DNA of 64,000 bases from Pseudobdellovibrionaceae bacterium (lineage in GTDB: Bacteria > Bdellovibrionota > Bdellovibrionia > Bdellovibrionales > JAMPXM01). The notes under the pieces were generated by a model, which made no database searches, was not told where the DNA came from, and worked only from the letters and a program-made list of their open reading frames with translations. Below are positions 43,632-52,895 of the stretch, piece after piece; position 1 is the stretch's first letter; every line of letters begins with the position of its first letter. The stretch is taken from contig JAJTYM010000001.1 of the NCBI GenBank assembly GCA_021463345.1, positions 194,585 to 258,584 of the forward strand, written 5' to 3'. The position numbers were made by a program, and so were the translations under genes.

Positions 43632-44234
43632 CTACGGATCATCCCTCAGGTCGTCGTTGAGGTGTTCAATCTTCCCCTCGTGATCGATCGCCCAGACATC
43701 GAGCTCGGGGTCGTCATCGAGATTGGCGGCGGCGAGCGCTCGGAACGTCGTCGCCGTGGCCGTGCAGTCGGGGCAGAACCGGGCGAGAGCCGCCATGTCG
43801 ATCTCATCGAGCTTCGTCCAGGACGAATACGCGATGTCGAGATCTGGCCTCGCTTTCTTCACGGCGTCGAGATCCATGCGAGAGGGGTCATGGCCGTCGA
43901 CCGGCGCCATGCCGCCCTCGATCGACAGCGGCTTGACGAAGCCGAGCTTGTAAAAAGTGTACTTCGACGCGACGCCGAGGCTGACCATGTCGGTCGTGAA
44001 GAACCCGAAGCGCCTCTGAAAGGACCTCTCCGCCTGTAATACGAGATCCAAGTCGGCGCGCGACGCTTTCTGGATGTTGCCCCGGTTTTGGTCGCCGAGG
44101 TAGTATTTGTACCAACCGGTCACTCCGGCGGCCACGAAAAGCGAGGCCCCGAGCCCCAGCAGCCACTTGAGCAAAGAGCCGCCGCCCGCCCGTCCGTCAC
44201 CGACCTGTCCATCTCTCACGCCGTGGTTTTCCAT
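43632..44234 (-). CDS. Single-pass membrane protein, possibly pseudopilin-like
   Basis: A protein of 200 aa. A short charged N-terminus is followed by one hydrophobic helix (WLLGLGASLFVAAGVTGWY, about 24-42), then a long amphipathic continuation (LDLVLQAERSFQRRFGFFTTD) and a small globular domain with one Cys pair (FCPDC) and an acidic end (NLDDDPELDVWAIDHEGKI). The helix-then-globule layout and the DPELDVWAID end resemble pilin-like proteins. The pre-pilin GF[T/S]LxE cleavage motif is absent, so this is only a resemblance. Confidence 0.65.
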   Translation of the reverse strand: MENHGVRDGQVGDGRAGGGSLLKWLLGLGASLFVAAGVTGWYKYYLGDQNRGNIQKASRADLDLVLQAERSFQRRFGFFTTDMVSLGVASKYTFYKLGFVKPLSIEGGMAPVDGHDPSRMDLDAVKKARPDLDIAYSSWTKLDEIDMAALARFCPDCTATATTFRALAAANLDDDPELDVWAIDHEGKIEHLNDDLRDDP

Positions 44235-44381
44235 GCCACGAACCTATCCAAGTCGCGGGGCGGAGTCCAGCGTCACGCTCGTCCAGGGGAACCGAAGCGG
44301 GGCGGCGCACGGCCCCAGCGGGTTTCGGCGAGGTCCGCGAAGTGCTAGCCTGGAGGCAGTCGATCGCGACAAGGAGGTCCC

Positions 44382-44732
44382 ATGCGCCTGGAAATCCACT
44401 TCAATCACATGGCCCGGTCCGAGCATCTCGAAGCTTTCGTGCGCGAGAGGCTGGAACCCGTGATCGAAGGCGTCTCGCGCCGCGAGGATTGCCACGTGAT
44501 GGTCTGGCTGATGAACGTCCATTCGCGGGCTCAACGGGGCGTGCCCGAACTCCGTTGCGAGATCGAAGTGCGTTACCCGCCCAAACGCGATTTTTTCGTC
44601 GCCAAAGGCGCCGACGACATGCATATGGCGATCACCGCCGCCATCGACGTCCTCCGCGCCCATCTCGCCGAGGCCGGTCGGCGCGAAATCGACCGGCGCA
44701 GATCCGCGCGCTCCGCGGCCGGCGGCATTTGA
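44382..44732 (+). CDS. Ribosome hibernation factor, HPF/RaiA (S30AE) family, short form
   Basis: A protein of 116 aa. The beta-alpha-beta-beta-beta-alpha pattern is clear (MRLEIHFNHMARSEHLEAFVRERLEPV ... LRCEIEVRYP ... MHMAITAAIDVLRAHL), as in short HPF or RaiA. It would bind the 30S decoding region in slow growth. The C-terminal tail is basic. SD AAGGAGGT is the best match to consensus in the window, 4 nt before the ATG. An extended -10 (TGCTAGCCT) lies about 30 nt upstream. Confidence 0.82.
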   Translation: MRLEIHFNHMARSEHLEAFVRERLEPVIEGVSRREDCHVMVWLMNVHSRAQRGVPELRCEIEVRYPPKRDFFVAKGADDMHMAITAAIDVLRAHLAEAGRREIDRRRSARSAAGGI

Positions 44733-44766
44733 ATTCCAGCGCGAATAGGGCGATGATGGGAGGATA

Positions 44767-45915
44767 GTGTCGCCCGACCCGCACGCCAATGAACGTAAAA
44801 TCGGTCTCGTGCTCTCCGGAGGGGGGGCTCGGGGCGCTTATCAGGCCGGCGTTCTCCAGGCCATCGCCGAAATCCGCGCCGAGCACCCGGAATGCCGCCC
44901 GATCCGCGTGATCACAGGAGTCAGCGCCGGCGCCATCAACGCCGCGTTCATGGCCGCCAACTGCGATGACGAACTCCAAGCCGCCACGAGGATGGCCGGG
45001 ATGTGGCGGCGGCTCACGAGCGACCAGGTTTTCAGGACCGACGCGTTCAGCCTGGGCCGCATCGGCTTGAAGTGGCTCACGGACGCGACCTTCGGCTCGC
45101 TGAAGAAACGCAAACAGGCCCGCGCGCTCCTCGATACGGCGCCGCTCCGGGAACTGCTCGAGCGGCACATCCCCTTCGACCGCGTCCACCAACATCTCGC
45201 GGCGGGCCGCCTGGACGCGTTTTCCGTGACGGCCCTGAATTACTCCACATCGCACAGCATATCGTTCGTCCAGACGTTGGCCCCTTACGACCCTTGGGAT
45301 CGCGCCAGGCGCCGCAACGAGAACGCGAAAATCGGCGCCAGCCACGTCATGGCCTCGAGCGCGATCCCCCTGTTCTTCCCGCCCGTACGGGTCGGCGACG
45401 GCTGGTTCGGCGACGGGAGCCTGCGCAACACGGCGCCACTGAGTCCCGCGGTCCATCTGGGCGCGGGCAAGGTGATCGTCGTGAGCGTGCGCCGGCCCGA
45501 CGAAAAAGCGAAACACATCGCGACCGGAGGCGAGCCTTCGATCGCGCGCGTCCTGGGCATCGTCCTGAACGCGCTGCTGATGGACTCGACCGAATACGAC
45601 ATGGAGCGGCTCGCGCGCATCAACCAGACGCTCGACCTCGTCCCTTCGCGGACCCGCGGAGAAACGCAGCTGCGGAAAATCGATTCGCTCTGGCTGCGCC
45701 CCTCGGAAGACATCGGCTTCCTCGCCTTGGATCAGTTCCACAAGCTGCCGCCGGTCATGAAGTACCTGATGAGCGGCCTCGGCAATTCGAGGGAATCGGC
45801 TGAGCTGACGAGCTACCTGCTCTTCGACCCCGACTACTGCGGCAAACTCGTCGACCTCGGCCACAAAGACGGCTGGGCCCACGCCGAGCGCCTCCGCCAC
45901 TTCCTCTCCACCTGA
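44767..45915 (+). CDS. Patatin-like phospholipase
   Basis: A protein of 382 aa. The catalytic features of the patatin fold are present: oxyanion loop LSGGGARGAYQAG, nucleophile elbow GVSAGAIN (GxSxG) and catalytic Asp in WFGDGSLRN. There is no signal peptide, so it is cytosolic or exported by another route. It probably hydrolyses acyl esters of phospholipids. The GTG at 44767 has GGAGG close upstream. Confidence 0.92.
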   Translation: MSPDPHANERKIGLVLSGGGARGAYQAGVLQAIAEIRAEHPECRPIRVITGVSAGAINAAFMAANCDDELQAATRMAGMWRRLTSDQVFRTDAFSLGRIGLKWLTDATFGSLKKRKQARALLDTAPLRELLERHIPFDRVHQHLAAGRLDAFSVTALNYSTSHSISFVQTLAPYDPWDRARRRNENAKIGASHVMASSAIPLFFPPVRVGDGWFGDGSLRNTAPLSPAVHLGAGKVIVVSVRRPDEKAKHIATGGEPSIARVLGIVLNALLMDSTEYDMERLARINQTLDLVPSRTRGETQLRKIDSLWLRPSEDIGFLALDQFHKLPPVMKYLMSGLGNSRESAELTSYLLFDPDYCGKLVDLGHKDGWAHAERLRHFLST

Positions 45916-45964
45916 AGCGGCGAGCGGAGCCGGCGGCCCCAGCGCGGGGACGGAACCCGGCTTT

Positions 45965-46933
45965 TCACTCGAATTCGATGCCTTGACGGATGCCGCGCGC
46001 GGCGAGGTGGTCGAGGATCGCCTGATGGCTCTTCATTTTGTGGCGGGTCCACTGGGGCGCGACGAGCTCGTCCCAACGGGAGGACAAGGCCGCCAAGCGA
46101 TGCACGGCGATCGCGGGCCGAAGGTGCGAGAGGAACAAGCCGACCCGGTGCGCGTAGAGCTCGAGCGAGATCGGCTCGAATTCGCCCCGGGCGTGCAACT
46201 CCTCGAGCGGCGTCTTCACGAGCACGTGCAAGTTGTGCAGTTTCACGTTCGTGATCGGCAGCGTATTGCAGAGTTTCGCCGTCTCGACGACCTGCTTGTC
46301 GGTCTCCGTGGGCCAACCGAAGATGAGGTGGATGCCGAGGTCGACCCCCGGCGCTTCTTTGGCGACGCGCTCGAGGGCTTTGATCGACTGGCCCGCCGTG
46401 TGCCCTCGGCGCATCCACTCCAGTTGCCCGTCATCGAAGCTCTGCACGCCGAATTCGACGGCCATGAACGCGCGCTCGGACGTGCTCCGCCAGAGTTCGA
46501 GCAGAGCCGGGGAAAGGCAGTCGGGCCGCGTGCCGACGACGACGCCGACCACGTCATCGAACGAGAGCGCCGTCTCGATCCCGTCGCGCAGCTTGCCTAA
46601 GGCGGTGAACGTCGTCGTGTACGCTTGAAAATACACGAGGAACTTCCCCGCGTTGAACCGCGCGGCGACCTTGGAGCGGTGTTTGCGGATCTGTTCCCGC
46701 AAATCGTCTTCGCGGCTCTCCGGATAAGCGAAAGAGCCCCACTCATCGCAGAAGATGCAGGTCTTCATGCCCTTCAAACCCATACGGTTCGGACAGGTGT
46801 CGGCGATCGAGACCGGCACTTTGATCACTTTGGCGCCGAACCGCTCGCGGTACACGCGGCTGATGGGATGATAGGGTTTGCCGCCCCACTCAGGCCGTGG
46901 GGACCGTGGAAAACCCGAGGATTCCGAGGACAT
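45965..46933 (-). CDS. Radical SAM protein, TIGR01212/YhcC type
   Basis: A protein of 322 aa. The 4Fe-4S cluster motif is the extended form typical of this family, CPNRMGLKGMKTCIFC, in which the first two cysteines are far apart. SRVYRERFG near the start, AYTTTF and a C-terminal HRMSA-type region also fit. It is a cytoplasmic radical SAM enzyme; the family is thought to act on tRNA or another large substrate, but the reaction is not established. The ATG at 46933 is used; a longer frame adds only a non-conserved leader. Confidence 0.88.
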   Translation of the reverse strand: MSSESSGFPRSPRPEWGGKPYHPISRVYRERFGAKVIKVPVSIADTCPNRMGLKGMKTCIFCDEWGSFAYPESREDDLREQIRKHRSKVAARFNAGKFLVYFQAYTTTFTALGKLRDGIETALSFDDVVGVVVGTRPDCLSPALLELWRSTSERAFMAVEFGVQSFDDGQLEWMRRGHTAGQSIKALERVAKEAPGVDLGIHLIFGWPTETDKQVVETAKLCNTLPITNVKLHNLHVLVKTPLEELHARGEFEPISLELYAHRVGLFLSHLRPAIAVHRLAALSSRWDELVAPQWTRHKMKSHQAILDHLAARGIRQGIEFE

Positions 46934-47027
46934 CGCCGCCACACTGCCGCACCCCCGCCGCTCTGTAAAGGGAAACCCCGGAGGCGGGTTTTTTTCCAAA
47001 AGCCGTTCCCCAAAAAGACGGGACCGC

Positions 47028-47056
47028 TTGGCGGGTCATCGGCGGTTTGCTAGTGT
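47028..47056 (+). promoter_or_regulatory. Promoter of the MnmC-like gene
   Basis: TTGGCG (47028-47033), 17 nt, TAGTGT (47051-47056) with a TG extension. The -10 ends 9 nt before the ATG at 47066, so the leader is at most a few bases. Confidence 0.55.
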
Positions 47057-47065
47057 CCCTCACCC

Positions 47066-47800
47066 ATGGGCGCGATTCCGGAGAAATTCCTCTTCCTGAC
47101 GACCGAAGACGGCAGCCCTTCCTTGCGCTTGGCGCGCGACGCGGGCGCGGTTTCCGAGGCGATGCATTCCCTGCGCGGAGCCTTTTCAGAGACCGACTAC
47201 ATCTACGGCTCGGCCCTGCGGGAAGCCCTTCAAGGGGGCCTCCCGCCCTCCGTGCTCTCACTCGGCCTCGGCCTCGGTTACAACGAGATCCTGAGCGCCG
47301 CGCTGTTCTCCGCCGCGGGCGTCGCGAACGAGGCGCGCGTCGAAAGCTTCGAGAGCGAGGACGAGCTGCGGGCGCGCTTCGCATCCTGGATCCGGGGCGA
47401 ACGCGAGGCGGTGCCGCTCGAATTCAACCGCGCCTACGACGATATCCTCGCCCGCGCGGCGGGGGGCGCGGGGCTCGAAGCGTCCGCGGTCCTTGAGACG
47501 TTGCGCCAGTGGCTCGCGACGGGGCGTCTCGATCTGCGCGGCCCGCTGGGGCCCGACACGGCCTTCGCATGCCGTTTTTCCTGTTTTCTCTTCGACGCGT
47601 TCAGCTCCAAGACCACGCCTGAGCTGTGGCGGGAAGATTTCCTGGCGGGGTTCCTCGACCGAGCGGCCCTGCCGCGCGCGGTGTTTTCGACCTACGCGTG
47701 CACCGGCGCGCTCAAACGCGCGCTCCGAGCTCGCGGCTTCACGTTGCGGATCCGCGAGGGCTTCGCGAGCAAGCGCGACAGCACGTTCGCCGTCAGATGA
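47066..47800 (+). CDS. MnmC2-like SAM-dependent methyltransferase
   Basis: A protein of 244 aa. The fold and late motifs match the methyltransferase half of MnmC (PF05430): SLGLGLGYNEILSAAL (SAM loop), FLFDAFSSKTTPELWREDFL and FSTYACTGALKRALRARGFTLR...GFASKRDSTFA. In MnmC this domain methylates 5-aminomethyl-2-thiouridine at tRNA wobble U34. The FAD-dependent oxidase half is missing, so the exact tRNA intermediate is unclear. It has its own near-leaderless promoter. Confidence 0.82.
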   Translation: MGAIPEKFLFLTTEDGSPSLRLARDAGAVSEAMHSLRGAFSETDYIYGSALREALQGGLPPSVLSLGLGLGYNEILSAALFSAAGVANEARVESFESEDELRARFASWIRGEREAVPLEFNRAYDDILARAAGGAGLEASAVLETLRQWLATGRLDLRGPLGPDTAFACRFSCFLFDAFSSKTTPELWREDFLAGFLDRAALPRAVFSTYACTGALKRALRARGFTLRIREGFASKRDSTFAVR

Positions 47801-47838
47801 GCGTCCCGGGCGCCGGGGCGAAGGCGCCCCTTCATCTT

Positions 47839-47865
47839 TTGACAAACGGGCCCTCGTCTGAGAAT
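47839..47865 (+). promoter_or_regulatory. Possible promoter of the GNAT gene
   Basis: Consensus TTGACA (47839-47844) and GAGAAT (47860-47865) are separated by a rather short 15 nt. The -10 ends 8 nt before the ATG at 47874. Confidence 0.4.
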
Positions 47866-47873
47866 CGCAATCC

Positions 47874-48722
47874 ATGGGCTTAGAGGTTTTCAGCGACGCC
47901 GCCGAGTTTCTCGAACGAGCCGGTTCCTATCTCCACCGCGACGAGGCCGCCAACAACCTGGTCCTCAGCGCGGCGGCCGCGCTCGTGCAGAGCCCGTTGG
48001 CCGAAGCGCCGTTTTTCGCCGCCTATGGTTCGGGCCGAGAGCCCGCGGCGGCGGCGGTCTGGATTCCGGGGCACAAGGCCGTCCTGAGCGACGGCCCGGC
48101 CGAGGCCGGGCGCGCGTTCGCATCGGAAGTGGCGAAGCGGGTCCCATCGGTCCCAAACGCCCTTCCAGGCGCCCTCGCCCCGCCCGTGACCGGCGACGCG
48201 TTCGCCGCCGCATGCGCGGATTCGCTCGGCGCGCGACCGAAAGCCGGTCTCGAGCAGTTCATCATGAAACTCGATCTGCGGACCCCTTTCCCCCGGCCGA
48301 GCCCGCCCGACGGCCGTCTGCGCCGCGCCTGGCTCGAGGACGAAGCTCTGCTGCGGTCATGGGCGCAAGCGATGGCTGCAGAGCTGAAGCTCAACGAAGC
48401 CCCGCGGGAGACCGCGGAGATCACGCGCCGGTCGATCGAAAGCCGTCGGCTTTTCGTTTGGGACGACGGCGGCCCCGCGGCGATGTTCGGCCACGGCGGC
48501 AACACGCTTCACGGGGCGCGCGTCCATTCAGTGTACGTCCCGCCCGCCAAACGCCGCCGGGGCTACGCCTCCGCCGGGGTTTGGCGCCTTTCCGAACTCC
48601 TGCGCCAGGCGGGAAAATCCTTCGCCTGCCTGTTCGCCGATCGTCGCAATGAAGGGTCGATCCGGCTGTACGAACGCCTCGGTTACGAGGTCATCGGCGA
48701 ATTGAACGAGACCCGTTTTTGA
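47874..48722 (+). CDS. GNAT-family N-acetyltransferase
   Basis: A protein of 282 aa. The C-terminal half is a GNAT domain: VHSVYVPPAKRRRGYASAGV is the acetyl-CoA pyrophosphate loop (RxxGxA), followed by LFADRRNEGSIRLYERLGYEVIGE. The N-terminal 140 residues are divergent and probably a decayed second GNAT repeat or substrate domain. Acceptor unknown. It overlaps the convergent EEP-family gene by 32 bp at the 3' end. Confidence 0.85.
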   Translation: MGLEVFSDAAEFLERAGSYLHRDEAANNLVLSAAAALVQSPLAEAPFFAAYGSGREPAAAAVWIPGHKAVLSDGPAEAGRAFASEVAKRVPSVPNALPGALAPPVTGDAFAAACADSLGARPKAGLEQFIMKLDLRTPFPRPSPPDGRLRRAWLEDEALLRSWAQAMAAELKLNEAPRETAEITRRSIESRRLFVWDDGGPAAMFGHGGNTLHGARVHSVYVPPAKRRRGYASAGVWRLSELLRQAGKSFACLFADRRNEGSIRLYERLGYEVIGELNETRF

Positions 48723-49785
48723 CCGCGTCCCCCTCGCCGGCCGGGCCGTCGTCCGCGGCGAGCGTCAACCCATCGAAAGTGACCACGACCGGGTAATGGT
48801 CGCTCGGCAGGAGTTTTTTCTCTCCGAGGGTCCGCGGCGGGGGCGCCACGAACCCCCACGCGTCCTTGTAGCGGTACACGAACGTTTCCTCCCTGACCAC
48901 GCGGCCGCGCAGCTGCGGCGGGACGAAAACGTAGTCGATCTGCCGGTTGCGCGAGCCGCCCCGGCCGATCTGCATGAACGTGTACCGCTCGGGCTCCTGG
49001 ACGCCCGCGAGCGCCAGAGCGTCCAGGAGCTCGGTGTCCCGGTAAATCGCCTCGAACTCGGCGTCGGTCCTCTCCTTGGCCGCCGAACCGTTGAAATCAC
49101 CCGCGACGAGGATGGGAACCCGCCCCCCCAGATCGCGGTCGATCTCGCGGTAGATCTTCACGAGTTTCTCGAGCTCCGCCCGGCGCCGGTCACGACCGCA
49201 GGGATCGATCCGGTCCTTGTCGAGCGGCGACTTCAAATGGGCCAGCATCGCCACGAGAGCCGGGGTCCGCGCGCCGTCCTCGAAGACCCGCAGCTCGAGC
49301 ACGTCGCGCGAGAACCGGTGGCTTGCGACCCGCCTCGAAACCCGGTCCGCGGAACCGGTCTCCTCCGTGAGCCGCTCGTGCGGGTAGAGAAAGTCGATCG
49401 ACCGATGCTTGTGCGAGATGAGGTCGTACTTGAACGGCAAGGTCTTGCGCGCCAGGTACCCGAGATCGATGCCGCGATCCGAATTCCCTTCGATCAAATG
49501 GACCTTGTAGCGGTCGCCCAGGAAGTGCTTGTTGAAGTTCTCGAGCGATTCGCGGCCGCCGACCTCGCACAACATGTAGATGTCGGCGTCGATCTCATCG
49601 AAGATCCCCGCGAGCGAGCGCACGTGCGCCAGGGGCTTGTTGCCGGTCGTGGAGATCGTGAGCGCCTGCCACTGGTCCTCGGAGATCCTCTCGAGGTCTT
49701 GACCTTGGTAGTGATCGAGGAGAACGAAGAGGTTTTCGACGTTGAATTCGGCGATCCGCAAGCGGAACCGGTCGAGCGCGCTCAT
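48691..49785 (-). CDS. Endonuclease/exonuclease/phosphatase-family protein
   Basis: A protein of 364 aa. The EEP fold is visible from IAEFNVENLF (metal/Asn), CEVGG (Glu), MLAHLKSP, VAGDFNGSA (GDFN catalytic) to SDHYPVVVTF (SDH). Such enzymes are Mg-dependent nucleases or phospholipid phosphatases. No signal peptide is seen, so a cytosolic role on DNA/RNA or phosphoester is likely. The ATG at 49785 is chosen to start just before the first strand. Confidence 0.88.
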   Translation of the reverse strand: MSALDRFRLRIAEFNVENLFVLLDHYQGQDLERISEDQWQALTISTTGNKPLAHVRSLAGIFDEIDADIYMLCEVGGRESLENFNKHFLGDRYKVHLIEGNSDRGIDLGYLARKTLPFKYDLISHKHRSIDFLYPHERLTEETGSADRVSRRVASHRFSRDVLELRVFEDGARTPALVAMLAHLKSPLDKDRIDPCGRDRRRAELEKLVKIYREIDRDLGGRVPILVAGDFNGSAAKERTDAEFEAIYRDTELLDALALAGVQEPERYTFMQIGRGGSRNRQIDYVFVPPQLRGRVVREETFVYRYKDAWGFVAPPPRTLGEKKLLPSDHYPVVVTFDGLTLAADDGPAGEGDAVKNGSRSIRR

Positions 49786-49875
49786 GCCACCAGGGTAATC
49801 GAACGGCCGCGCGAAGTCAGGCCATGAGCCCCTCAACTCACGACGTCGGCCGAGGGCCAGTTTTCAGGGTGCCCG

Positions 49876-49905
49876 TTGACCGTTTTCGCGCCCGCTTTCG
49901 ATAAT
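49876..49905 (+). promoter_or_regulatory. Leaderless promoter of the 49.9 kb gene
   Basis: TTGACC (49876-49881), 18 nt, GATAAT (49900-49905), then 6 nt to the ATG at 49912. It is the clearest leaderless candidate in the window. Confidence 0.7.
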
Positions 49906-49911
49906 GGGACC

Positions 49912-50610
49912 ATGGGGACCCTCTCTCAACTCGCCACGATAGAGAATCTCGGCGCCCTCGCGGCGCTCGAGAAGCTGGCCGAGATCTTCGCCGAGACCGG
50001 GCCCGCCCCGTTCGCGACCCTGTTCCTGAAGTCCGGTCTGTCGATGCGGGGGCAAGTGCTCGCGCTTTCGGCGGACGCGGGACCGCGCTCGGCGCTGTTC
50101 CTCATCCACGATCCCAAAGCGCGCGAACCCGCCGACCTCACGTACGTCTTGTGCGACGAGGTCGCGGCGGTCACGATCCACAACGCGGTCGCCGTGGTCG
50201 ACGCCCTCTCGGACGGCCGGGTCGGCAAACCCGGCGACCCGGCGCCCGCTCGCGGCGAGATCGCGCGAACGCTGAAATCGATGCTCGACGAACTCAACGA
50301 GATTTGCTCCAGCGACATGACCGGCGGCCTCGACGGCGTGCCGGAAGACTCGCCGCCCGAAGTCCTCAACGCCGTCGCGCTCGCCGCGCGCGACGTGTAC
50401 GCGACGCTGAAAAAGGTCGCGGCCGAGGAGCTCGGCCGCCAGGCCTTGCGCGAAAAAGGCTTCCAGTTCACCTTCCGCGTCGCGCAGGAGCCGCAGATCA
50501 ACGTCAACAGCTCCCAATTCGAGGTTTCCGTCGGGGTCCAAGGCGGCCGAGTGGACCGCGTCTCGCGCGACTCGTTGCGCGTGAACATCGAAGAGTTCCT
50601 GGCGACATGA
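49912..50610 (+). CDS. Unknown protein with possible Sm-like N-domain
   Basis: A protein of 232 aa, acidic, without signal peptide or membrane segment. Residues about 30-90 form a strand-rich block (FATLFLKSGLSMRGQVLALS ... YVLCDEVAAVTIHNA) that reads like an Sm-type barrel: function-silent, but LxxGxxxxGxVLxxD-like. A helical middle and a strand-rich end (FQFTFRVAQEPQINVNSSQFEVSV) follow. No family is recognised. It overlaps the methyltransferase gene by 4 bp (ATGA), so the two proteins probably work together. The start is fixed by the leaderless promoter. Confidence 0.7.
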   Translation: MGTLSQLATIENLGALAALEKLAEIFAETGPAPFATLFLKSGLSMRGQVLALSADAGPRSALFLIHDPKAREPADLTYVLCDEVAAVTIHNAVAVVDALSDGRVGKPGDPAPARGEIARTLKSMLDELNEICSSDMTGGLDGVPEDSPPEVLNAVALAARDVYATLKKVAAEELGRQALREKGFQFTFRVAQEPQINVNSSQFEVSVGVQGGRVDRVSRDSLRVNIEEFLAT

Positions 50611-51974
50611 AGGCGCCGAAAGCCGATGGCTTCGTTTCACCGGTCGCGGGCGAGCCTCTGCGGGACGCGGGCGCCCACTGGGTGTCCGAACCCTCCGGCG
50701 TCAAATTCCCGCTGATCGGCGGCGTCCCTTGGCTCACGCCGGACCCGCAAAGAGCGCTGGCCGATTGGCAGGCGCGCGCCGACGGCCTGATCGCGCATTT
50801 CGCCGACCGGATCGCCGAGATGAAGGGCGGCATCGCCGAGGCGAAAGGCGGCGGCGGCTCCGCCCTGACCCGGGAGCGGCTCGGGAAACACCGCTCCCTG
50901 CTCATCCGCCACCATGAGTTCCTCAAGGATCTGCTCGCGCCGCTCAAACTCAAGGGCAAGCTCAACGCGCCCCAAGCGACGGCGTTCGGCTATCGCCTTC
51001 CCGCGAATCAGGGTCTGCTCGGCTACTTCCAGAACCTGATCCGCGACTGGGCGCTGAGCACCGGCGAAAACGAGGCGCAGCTCGAGGTCCTGAAAAAAGC
51101 CGTGGAACCGGGGGCCGTCCTGGGCCGACTCGCCGTCCTCGGGTCCGGCGGCGGCCGGCTCGCCTACGACCTGCACCGCTCGGGGCTGGCGACGGAGACG
51201 ATCGCGCTGGACATCAACCCCGTGCTCGTCCTGACCGCCCAACGGATCCTCTCCGGCCGCGCGGTTTCCCTCGTCGAGTTCCCGGTCGCGCCGAGATCGC
51301 TCGCAGCGGTCGCGGAAACGCGCGAATGCAAGGCGCCTCAGCCGGTCGGCGACGGCTTCCATCAGGTCTTCGCCGACTGTTACCATCTCCCGTTCGCCGA
51401 CGGCTCGCTGGACTCCGTGCTCACGCCGTGGCTGATCGACATACTGCCGAGGCCGCTCGAGAACCTCGTCGGCGAGATCAACCGCGTCCTCAAGCCCGGC
51501 GGCGCCTGGCTCAACACCGGCTCGCTGAATTTCCAGCTCCGCGATTTGACCAAGTGCTACTCGGTGGAGGAAACCCGGGAACTGATCGACGCCGGCGGCT
51601 TCCGCGTGGAAACGCTCGCGCAAGACGACATCCCTTACCTGCGCTCGGATCTGAGCGGCCACGGCCGGATCGAGACTGTGACCACGTTCCGCGCGCGCAA
51701 AACGGCCGACGCCGCCGCGCGCGCGCGCCCCGACACGCGGCCCGAGTGGCTGCGCGACACCATGAGGCCCGTGCCGGCCACGCAGATCCTGCAGGCGAGC
51801 CGGGTCGTCTTCGACGTCCAAGCTTACGTGTTGGGATTGGTCGACGGCCGGCGCAGCCTCGACGCGATCGCCCTGCTCGTGTCCCAGCGCTACGGGATGC
51901 CGGAAGACAACGCGCGCGAAGCGGTCGTCAACTTCTTCGCCCGGCAGGACGAGGACGCGATTTTCCAACGCTGA
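50607..51974 (+). CDS. SAM methyltransferase (N2227-like) with C-terminal PqqD-like domain
   Basis: A protein of 455 aa. The N-terminal ~35 residues resemble a Trm112-type start (FPLIGGVPWLTPD). The Rossmann methyltransferase domain has LAVLGSGGGRLAYDL at about residue 175 and FADGSLDSVLTPWLIDIL, similar to carnosine N-methyltransferase (N2227) proteins. Residues about 395-455 (YVLGLVDGRRSLDAIALLV ... AREAVVNFF) look like a PqqD-type winged helix, the fold used for peptide recognition in RiPP systems. Coupled to the gene before it. Substrate unknown. Confidence 0.8.
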   Translation: MKAPKADGFVSPVAGEPLRDAGAHWVSEPSGVKFPLIGGVPWLTPDPQRALADWQARADGLIAHFADRIAEMKGGIAEAKGGGGSALTRERLGKHRSLLIRHHEFLKDLLAPLKLKGKLNAPQATAFGYRLPANQGLLGYFQNLIRDWALSTGENEAQLEVLKKAVEPGAVLGRLAVLGSGGGRLAYDLHRSGLATETIALDINPVLVLTAQRILSGRAVSLVEFPVAPRSLAAVAETRECKAPQPVGDGFHQVFADCYHLPFADGSLDSVLTPWLIDILPRPLENLVGEINRVLKPGGAWLNTGSLNFQLRDLTKCYSVEETRELIDAGGFRVETLAQDDIPYLRSDLSGHGRIETVTTFRARKTADAAARARPDTRPEWLRDTMRPVPATQILQASRVVFDVQAYVLGLVDGRRSLDAIALLVSQRYGMPEDNAREAVVNFFARQDEDAIFQR

Positions 51975-52004
51975 CGCGCGAACGCCCGTGCGGCGACGAC
52001 GCGT

Positions 52005-52733
52005 TCAGAGCCCCAAAAAGACGCCCTCGCGACCGCCGATGCGGATGCCGCCGAGGCCGGAACCGAGATCGCTCAGGCAATTGCGCCAAGACAATTTATA
52101 ACGCTGGATGAGGCGCCCATCGGCCGAATCGACCGCGATCAGGCCTTCCCTCCCGGCTCCGCCGCCGTCGACCCTGATCCGCGTGCGCAGGTCGATTTTC
52201 GTCTCGTCCTTGACCGGGATGCAAGACAGCCAGTTGGGTCCCTCGAGCGGCTTGACGCTGCTGACGACGAAGTCCCGTTGCACGGGCCCGCGCCACAGCT
52301 GCAGGCCGAAGCTCAGGTTGAAGGGGTTTTTGCCGATCCCCGTCTGCGCTTTGACGTCCTGGTAGGCCGTCATGCCGCGCTCGAGCGAAACGAACCCGCG
52401 CACGTCGATCGAGTCGATGTTCACCGACCAGAGCAACGGGATGTCGAGTCTCACTTCGACGCGGCAACTCGCCTCCGCGCTCGTCACCCCGGTCGCCCCC
52501 CCGGCGCGCGACTCGAGGCGATCATACAGAACGGTGAGCGACGAAGCGTCCGGAGCGAGGATCGCTCGCACCGAGCCGTGCGGGCAACCGGTCCCGGCGT
52601 AGCTGACGTCTCGTACGCGCACTCTCTCCGACGGGAAGGATTGCGCGTGCGCCGCGAATGAGAACGCCAGGGCCGCGAATGCGGAAAACACCGCTGCCAA
52701 CAAACGACTCCATGCTGCCATCGTCGCGACCAT
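52005..52733 (-). CDS. DUF4360-like secreted protein
   Basis: A protein of 242 aa with a signal peptide (AAVFSAFAALAFSFAAHAQ). VSYAGTGCPHGSVRAILAPDASSLTVLYD is the N-terminal hallmark of DUF4360 proteins; SCRVEVRLDIP and the YQDVKAQ region fit as well. Members are small secreted proteins of unknown function. The ATG at 52733 has GGGAGG 6 nt upstream. Convergent to the methyltransferase gene. Confidence 0.78.
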   Translation of the reverse strand: MVATMAAWSRLLAAVFSAFAALAFSFAAHAQSFPSERVRVRDVSYAGTGCPHGSVRAILAPDASSLTVLYDRLESRAGGATGVTSAEASCRVEVRLDIPLLWSVNIDSIDVRGFVSLERGMTAYQDVKAQTGIGKNPFNLSFGLQLWRGPVQRDFVVSSVKPLEGPNWLSCIPVKDETKIDLRTRIRVDGGGAGREGLIAVDSADGRLIQRYKLSWRNCLSDLGSGLGGIRIGGREGVFLGL

Positions 52734-52895
52734 CAGTTCCCTCCCAGGGTCAAAGTAGCTCCGGGGCAAGCGCCCCGCTGGAGGGGTTGTGCAAGGTTCC
52801 CGCCAACGCGGATGCGATCCCAGAATCAATCGTTGCGCATGATGTCAAGTCAGCGAACTTTTGAATCTTCAGAGAGAAATCACCAGTCGAAGCCA

